Assembly (NCBI RefSeq): GCF_022113815.1
Contig: NZ_SGOM01000013.1
Coordinates: 1 to 64,000, forward strand
Length of the DNA stretch: 64,000 nucleotides
Origin: Vibrio cincinnatiensis
GTDB lineage: Bacteria; Pseudomonadota; Gammaproteobacteria; Enterobacterales; Vibrionaceae
Direction: 5' to 3'
A program made the position numbers and the translations under genes. Positions 59,327 to 64,000 of the stretch are shown piece after piece (the first letter of the stretch is position 1; every line of letters starts with the position of its first letter). Under the pieces are notes generated by a model. That model searched no databases and was not told where the DNA came from. It was given only the letters and a program-made list of their open reading frames with translations.

Positions 59327-59343
59327 CGACCTCCGCAAGGTCG
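59327..59343. promoter_or_regulatory. Hairpin over the relaxase ribosome site
   Basis: CGACCT and AGGTCG pair around a five-base loop, and on the minus strand the GGAGG ribosome site lies within it. It could limit relaxase translation, or be part of an oriT-like hairpin. Confidence 0.45.
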
Positions 59344-59420
59344 AGTAAACAACTGTAATAGAAAGCCAACTGGTCGTTGTATTTGTATTGCACTTTTGCA
59401 ATACGTGCTATTAAGAGTGC

Positions 59421-60521
59421 TCATCGCGCACTCTCCATAACGCTTTCTTGTTGCTGAGATGCTTGAAATTTTTGCGATGCATCCAATGCAAGCTTAGTTG
59501 CAGAAGGCAGCTTTATGTCACTGTCTGGTATGAGTAACCCAAAAGAGTCTTGTAAATGCCGAGCAGCTTGTAATGAACAATCAAAAGAGTCTTCACGGAT
59601 CCACTTTCCGTAGTGACGGTCAATCATTTTGGTGTCACTATGCCCCATCTGCTGGGCTAACCACTCCTTGTTGATGCCAGCTGTTAGGCATTGAGATGCA
59701 AATGTGTGACGTAGTTGGCCGACTCCGCGATGTCTCACACCAGCAGCAATGAGATAGTTTTTGAAAAAACGCTCAGTGAACTCTTTAGCATCTGTGAACG
59801 GTTGATTCGTTTTGGTATTCACGAAGATGAAGTTAAGAGATTCTTGTTTTAATGTTTTATTATCGCGTTGCAAAACATTCACGGTTTTACTTCGACGTTT
59901 TCCCGTCAGTTTTAGCAGGGTTTTCAAAATAGAAATAGCAAGCGGGTTTAGATCGACATCGCGTACCGAATCTGTTGTTTTCGGGCATTTATAAACATCA
60001 AGTACACAAGCACGACGAACATAAAGCTTTTTGTTTTTCCAATCGACATCGTCCCAGCACAAGGCGATAAGTTCGCTAATACGAAGACCAGTTAGGATAT
60101 CCAATGCTGTTGCATTTTTTATCTGTGGGCACACATCGTTACAATTCGATAGACGAGCGATTTCTGTCTTAGTAAATGGATCGGGTTCTGTTTTTTCTAC
60201 CAGTAAGTTCTTTATGTTTTCCATGGGATTATGATCAATGAGTTGATCCGCTAAACCTGTAGAAAAAACAAAGCGTAGGATAGTTAAGTGCTCATTAATG
60301 GTTTTATTTTTTAAGTGTGAATGCCAACCTGCAATCGTCATTCGAAGAGTACTATGCTTGATTGAACGTAAGTCATCTTTACCAAAAATTTTACGTAATC
60401 TGTTGATCCGAGGTTGTTCTCCATTTTTTGTGGATTTAACTTTGCGATATTCACCGTCTGCAATAAAAATATCTAAATAGTGACCGAAGCTTTGACTGTT
60501 GCTCATTGTTTTTGCTGTCAT
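59421..60521 (-). CDS. Tyrosine integrase of the mobile element
   Basis: The 366-residue protein has an N-terminal core-binding domain (about 10-105) and a catalytic domain with R147 in TGLRISEL, K181 in CPKTTDSVRDV, R271 in QLRHTF, H294 in MGHSD and Y304 in DRHY. The usual box II His three residues before the Arg is replaced by Gly (GVGQLRHTF). The rest is intact, so activity is likely but not certain. It is upstream of the relaxase and kfrA genes, the normal place in an integrative mobilisable element. Confidence 0.88.
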   Translation of the reverse strand: MTAKTMSNSQSFGHYLDIFIADGEYRKVKSTKNGEQPRINRLRKIFGKDDLRSIKHSTLRMTIAGWHSHLKNKTINEHLTILRFVFSTGLADQLIDHNPMENIKNLLVEKTEPDPFTKTEIARLSNCNDVCPQIKNATALDILTGLRISELIALCWDDVDWKNKKLYVRRACVLDVYKCPKTTDSVRDVDLNPLAISILKTLLKLTGKRRSKTVNVLQRDNKTLKQESLNFIFVNTKTNQPFTDAKEFTERFFKNYLIAAGVRHRGVGQLRHTFASQCLTAGINKEWLAQQMGHSDTKMIDRHYGKWIREDSFDCSLQAARHLQDSFGLLIPDSDIKLPSATKLALDASQKFQASQQQESVMESAR

Positions 60522-60831
60522 AATTATTTCTCTTTTTTCGATTTTTTGATTGATTCGAAATGGAAATTACGACCAAGATAATAACTTGTCAATCACGCAA
60601 CTAACTGAAAAATAACAATAAATTATTTACTCTGACCTTATTTATATATAATAAAAAACAAGCGATGTTAAATTTAAGATAATTTATCAAGCGGATAAGG
60701 ATAGGGAGTTTCTGGATTCTCGAAGGAGAAAATTTTTTTGTAAAAATGAATCGTTCGAACAAGTTTTAACCAATTTGACTAAGGTAGTTCACTGGGGATT
60801 GATAGTTCAGAGATGTTAAAAGTTAATTTTA
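60522..60831. other. 310-bp A/T-rich gap beside the integrase
   Basis: No gene is seen. The gap is strongly A/T-rich (TTTATATATAATAAAAAAC near 60640-60660) and lies where an attachment site or integrase promoter would be expected. I find no copy of the tRNA remnant sequence here. Confidence 0.4.
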
Positions 60832-61071
60832 TCAGCTGATGCCATCGAAAAAAACATTGACGTTAACATCAAGAACGATAGACAGATTAAAAAGAATTTC
60901 ATCTGTTACACGTATCATACCTGTTTCAATTTTTGCCAATTTACTACGAGTCATATCCATACCGCGTAAAGTTGCAATACGCTCAACATCCTGCTGAGAC
61001 AAGCCTTTGTCTAAACGGGCTTTTTTTATCTTTTCGCCAGTGATGTTCTTTGATTTTGTGATCGAGTTCAT
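60832..61071 (-). CDS. XRE-family regulator
   Basis: The 79-residue product from ATG 61071 has a single helix-turn-helix (EKIKKARLDKGLSQQDVERIATLRGMDMTRSKLAKIETG). A short C-terminal helix with VNVNVFF follows. Longer starts would run into the palindromic operators at 61076-61147, so the short form is chosen. No ribosome site is obvious. It is divergent from the lipoprotein gene, and the two operators lie between them, so it probably represses both. Confidence 0.8.
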   Translation of the reverse strand: MNSITKSKNITGEKIKKARLDKGLSQQDVERIATLRGMDMTRSKLAKIETGMIRVTDEILFNLSIVLDVNVNVFFDGIS

Positions 61072-61075
61072 AATA

Positions 61076-61147
61076 TTCAATGCACCTAAATGGGTGCATT
61101 GAACTATCTCAGATAGTACTATACCTATGTGCACCCATATGGGTGCA
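61076..61147. promoter_or_regulatory. Paired palindromic operators in a divergent promoter
   Basis: Operator 1 (61076-61103) is a 28-bp near-perfect palindrome centred on TGCACCTAAATGGGTGCA. Operator 2 (61130-61147) is the perfect palindrome TGCACCCATATGGGTGCA. Their centres are 49 bp apart. A third, unrelated palindrome, ACTATCTCAGATAGT, lies between them (61103-61117). They fill the XRE-lipoprotein intergenic space. Confidence 0.85.
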
Positions 61148-61175
61148 ATTTGCATTTGTAAGAGGAATAGTGCTA

Positions 61176-62525
61176 ATGAATAATAAAAAGACCTTACTAG
61201 CAGTGAGTTTGGCGGGGATCATCACAGGATGTGGTGGAAGTGGCGGAGATAGTGGTAGTGATACTTCAGCACTAAAGGCTCAAATCATTGATGGTTACTT
61301 GGTTAATGCAGAAGTGTATGTTGACCGCAATGGTAATAAGGTCGCTGATGAAGATGAGAAACTGGAGGGTACAACGAATGCTGAAGGCTACATTAGTTTG
61401 GCTGAAAGCGATAAAGATTATGTGCTCATTGCCCGTGCTGTAGCAGGTCAAACGTTTGATACTGATAAAGGTGGCACCATTACAGCAAGCTTTGAATTAG
61501 CGGCACCAGCAGGTGCTATGGTACTCAACCCTTACACTACACTTGCTGTTATTGAAGATAAAACCATTGATGAAGTTGCTACTGAGCTTAATATCAATTC
61601 AGCTTTGATATCTGGCGACTATGTAAAGGCGAAAAGTGGTAATGAAGCCGATGAAGCGAAAAAGGCCCATCTCGTGGCTCGCTCTTTAGCCCTTAAGTTG
61701 GAAGATAATATTACTCAATCTGCTTCTAATATCAGCACTATCAAGACGGAGTTAGCTGATATTCAACATCATGTTGACTCAGAGGTGAACAAAGGAACAG
61801 ATCTTGACGGGATTGTCATCAAAGACGGGAATGTGGCTGATGCACCTAAAACCATTCAAGAATTACTCGTGGGAAATACTTATGACGCGATTCCAACCAA
61901 TTCCTTCTACTTTACAGATGAAGGTGTGTTACAGGTAACCTTCACATCTGATAACGTATCGTGGCTAGATGATAATGGTGTTCCTGCTGGAAGCATGCCA
62001 ATTAAATACGCCTACAGTGGATACCAAACCGATGATGGGCATGAAGAAATTCTCTTTGTCGGTGATGACTTCTATCTTTCTGTCACCCCACAAAATGACA
62101 TGACTTTAATGGCAATTAGTACGCTTGGTATCAATGAAGGCAGTTATCCTCAAGATACCCGTATTGTTAACGCTGATTTTGCGGGTAAAACGCTTTATCA
62201 CTTCTGGGATGATTCGAGAACATCATCGGCACAGCCTAGTTTATCTAAATTTGCCTTTCATAACGATGGTACAGTTACTGTTTCGGAAAGAAATGCCCAA
62301 GGGAGTTGGGTTGAACATGCAGCGGTTAACTGGGAAGTCGCTAATGCTCAACTGATTATGGATGTGCCAGAAGAGGCAGGTAAACAATTTACTTGGTCGT
62401 TTAGTACTCTACAGCACGATGGTTTACGTATTGCGTATGATGATCGTTGGATCCCTCTCTTCTTTACAGAAAATGAAGATCTTGCTACTAGCCTATATCT
62501 GAAGTGGGCCGCTTTATCAAAATAA
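61176..62525 (+). CDS. Lipoprotein with calcium-binding-like loop
   Basis: The 449-residue protein starts at ATG 61176 behind AGAGGA. The lipobox ITGC gives an acylated Cys19, followed by a Gly/Ser-rich linker. A beta domain (about 32-75) includes DRNGNKVADEDE, an EF-hand- or dockerin-like Asp-rich loop. The middle is helical and the C-terminal 170 residues are rich in Trp and beta strands. It should sit on the outer membrane or cell surface. The function is unknown. It is divergent from, and probably controlled by, the adjacent XRE regulator. Confidence 0.75.
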   Translation: MNNKKTLLAVSLAGIITGCGGSGGDSGSDTSALKAQIIDGYLVNAEVYVDRNGNKVADEDEKLEGTTNAEGYISLAESDKDYVLIARAVAGQTFDTDKGGTITASFELAAPAGAMVLNPYTTLAVIEDKTIDEVATELNINSALISGDYVKAKSGNEADEAKKAHLVARSLALKLEDNITQSASNISTIKTELADIQHHVDSEVNKGTDLDGIVIKDGNVADAPKTIQELLVGNTYDAIPTNSFYFTDEGVLQVTFTSDNVSWLDDNGVPAGSMPIKYAYSGYQTDDGHEEILFVGDDFYLSVTPQNDMTLMAISTLGINEGSYPQDTRIVNADFAGKTLYHFWDDSRTSSAQPSLSKFAFHNDGTVTVSERNAQGSWVEHAAVNWEVANAQLIMDVPEEAGKQFTWSFSTLQHDGLRIAYDDRWIPLFFTENEDLATSLYLKWAALSK

Positions 62526-62618
62526 TTTAATGCCATCTCCTCAAGCTGTCTTGGGGAGATATCTCTGTCAACCAGTGTAATTAAACAACAGTAAGATAAT
62601 GATAAAGCGAGACTTTAA

Positions 62619-63239
62619 ATGGAACTAGCCATCAATCATTCAAAGGTAAGAGCAGGTAATGAAAAAGCGAAATACTTTGTCTGTACAGGTGAAGTCATCT
62701 CGTCTAATCTTGAATCAACAACACATACCTATTCTGATACAACCGTAACAGGTAGGTCGTACATAACCAGTAGAACTAAAAAGAAAACGGTATTTTGGCT
62801 GAGATTTGATAACGGACAGGAAAGAAAGTATGTACTCAATAGTGATGTAGATATTCTGTCAGGTCAAAAAATAAGCTTACTGTATTTGGAAGGGAAGAAA
62901 TCAACTTGCTTGGTTGGTATCGCGAACCATACCGCAGGTGAATACATTCCATACTTTAGTAGAACAGAGTTCCGTAAAGTGTTTAAACCAAACAGAGAAA
63001 ATATGACTGTGCTCGCTAGCGTTGGTTTAGTGGGTAGTGCCGCCCTTTATCACTCTGAGGTTTGGAAGCATGATCTAAACATCGCCGAATGGCTGGTCGG
63101 CGGATTCTTCTATGCAATGGGTATCTTTTTTGTGTCGGGTTTGGTGTTTCTATTTATTGCATTAATTCAAACTATTTTAGACTTTGATTATTATTTATTT
63201 AAGAAAGAAGTCACAAGTAACCTAAACACAATTATTTAA
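62619..63239 (+). CDS. Membrane protein of unknown function
   Basis: I do not recognise this 206-residue protein. An N-terminal soluble beta domain (about 1-125; VFWLRFDNGQERKYVLNSD) is followed by two hydrophobic segments near 128-142 and 157-184 (GGFFYAMGIFFVSGLVFLFIALIQ) and a short charged tail. It has no recognised partner and lies 93 bases after the lipoprotein gene in the same direction. Confidence 0.65.
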   Translation: MELAINHSKVRAGNEKAKYFVCTGEVISSNLESTTHTYSDTTVTGRSYITSRTKKKTVFWLRFDNGQERKYVLNSDVDILSGQKISLLYLEGKKSTCLVGIANHTAGEYIPYFSRTEFRKVFKPNRENMTVLASVGLVGSAALYHSEVWKHDLNIAEWLVGGFFYAMGIFFVSGLVFLFIALIQTILDFDYYLFKKEVTSNLNTII

Positions 63240-63248
63240 TAATTTAAT

Positions 63249-63287
63249 TAAAAGGTATCGCTATTAATAGCGTGCCTTTTAGTTTTT
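63249..63287 (+). terminator. Terminator after the membrane protein gene
   Basis: AAAAGG and CCTTTT pair outside GCTATTAATAGC, followed by GTTTTT. The stem is long and imperfect. Confidence 0.7.
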
Positions 63288-63409
63288 AAGTTTTAATTAT
63301 TTAGTTTTCTCATTAAATAAAACTTAAATAATGTCTTTACAAATTAATCATTACTTGGTAAATATAGATTTAAGCCAATAGGGCTAAGCTTATTTAAAGG
63401 AAATGTAAT

Positions 63410-63703
63410 ATGAAAAATGTAATGATTAAATTTAAGAATAGTCGTAAATCAAGTTATGTTATTGAAAAAGATATCTTAAAAGATAAATCCGAACAATTTC
63501 AACTTAAGCACAGCAATATTTCTGATGAAGAAGCGCTGCGTAGAGCCAATGGGCTGCACTCTGAACATAATGAAAAACCAGTATATCGTGTAACGGACAA
63601 CTACTCAGAAAGTCCAAAGGTTAAGAAAGAGAATCGTGTTCCAGGCTTGTATGGTTGTAATCGCTATAAGTCAAAGAAACCAGAAGTATTTAATATTTTA
63701 TGA
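63410..63703 (+). CDS. Small hydrophilic protein of unknown function
   Basis: The 97-residue, highly charged protein shows no motif that I recognise. It has a basic start (KNVMIKFKNSRKSSYVIEKD) and a Lys/Tyr-rich end. ATG 63410 is preceded by AAAGGAAATGTAAT, a fair ribosome site, and the codon use looks like that of its neighbours. It may be a single-gene unit. Confidence 0.55.
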   Translation: MKNVMIKFKNSRKSSYVIEKDILKDKSEQFQLKHSNISDEEALRRANGLHSEHNEKPVYRVTDNYSESPKVKKENRVPGLYGCNRYKSKKPEVFNIL

Positions 63704-63960
63704 TTTAACGTTTCACCACCATAGTTAATTCATTATTTAAGTCTCTGGTTTATGGGGAAACTATAAGAAAAAATAAAACCCCAGCTTTAAACTAGGGTTA
63801 TATTAAGATGATCAACAACTAATAACGATAGATAATCGTTAAATATTCTTCTGAAGAAATTAACATAGATAAATTATAAAGATTATTTATAATTTTATCA
63901 CCGAAGTTTTATTAAATGGCTTAATTTCTAGGTTAATGTTATGAAGTTCAAAACTAAAAG
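63704..63960. other. Non-coding A/T-rich tail
   Basis: No gene is seen. CCCCAGCTTTAAACTAGGG (63780-63798) is a weak hairpin with an A run on its left (a possible terminator on the minus strand). Confidence 0.35.
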
Positions 63961-64000
63961 TAGTACACCCTGAAAAACAAAGTGATTTCAGGGTGTACTA
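63961..64000. repeat. Perfect 15-bp inverted repeat at the window end
   Basis: TAGTACACCCTGAAA (63961-63975) is exactly inverted at 63986-64000 around AACAAAGTGA. It is strong enough to be a terminator stem, operator or recombination site. What follows lies outside the window, so a T run cannot be checked. Confidence 0.75.

Larger units (their letters stand above)
49150..64000. mobile_element. Accessory region 2, mosaic with integrative-mobilisable module
   Basis: From the tRNA remnant onward no backbone gene is seen. The content is defence and toxin-antitoxin remnants, a Pycsar pair, a metabolic gene with its regulator, KfrA, an HUH relaxase and a tyrosine integrase. The right boundary is not in the window. 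The region may hold more than one element; only the integrase-relaxase-KfrA block (56734-60521) is a coherent mobile unit. Confidence 0.5.

Noticed and set aside
48942..64000. CRISPR array
   Set aside because: Repeats seen here are pairs or short tandem units, without regular spacing of unique spacers; no cas genes.

Overview
The window is a piece of chromosome from a gamma-proteobacterium of the family Vibrionaceae, most likely the genus Vibrio. The backbone gene order fits this: rRNA-operon promoter, yrdA, aroE-hemF-tsaC, purEK, smg-dprA-LysM, def-fmt-rsmB-trkA-trkH, yihD-ccoG-srkA-dsbA, comM, ilvGMEDA, acuI, tusA, mneA, glyQS. So do the attC-like sites of Vibrio type found in the first island. 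Species cannot be fixed from the sequence alone.

Backbone (1-21447 and 35225-48942). This is ordinary housekeeping DNA. It covers shikimate, heme, purine and branched-chain amino acid synthesis, tRNA and protein maturation (TsaC, Def, Fmt, RsmB, GlyQS), potassium uptake (TrkA/TrkH), cbb3 oxidase assembly (CcoG), periplasmic disulfide formation (DsbA) and manganese export (MneA). Classical control elements are visible: a PurR box over the purE promoter, an ilvL leader peptide with attenuator, a yybP-ykoY-type manganese riboswitch before mneA, and many Rho-independent terminators.

Island 1 (about 21448-35224, 13.8 kb) splits comM directly after its Walker B motif. One end carries a four-gene operon of three tyrosine-recombinase-fold proteins and one small coiled-coil protein, the hallmark of GInt-type islands. 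The cargo is a set of genes separated by integron attC-like sites in one orientation, with no integron integrase. It includes a PHP-ABC ATPase and a PD-(D/E)XK-TOPRIM protein, a good candidate for an uncharacterised two-gene defence system, plus a VasI-like exported protein, a two-TM protein and a DUF4238 protein.

Accessory region 2 (about 49150-64000, probably continuing past the window) begins at a 3' remnant of a tRNA-Ser-like gene with its terminator, the usual scar of integration at a tRNA. It holds an orphan HipB with a double operator, a Pycsar anti-phage pair (nucleotide cyclase and convergent membrane effector), an isopropylmalate synthase with an AraC regulator, orphan TumA-like and AbiEi-like antitoxins, a KfrA-HUH relaxase-integrase module typical of an integrative mobilisable element, and a divergent XRE-regulator/lipoprotein pair with palindromic operators. 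The window ends in a perfect 15-bp inverted repeat.
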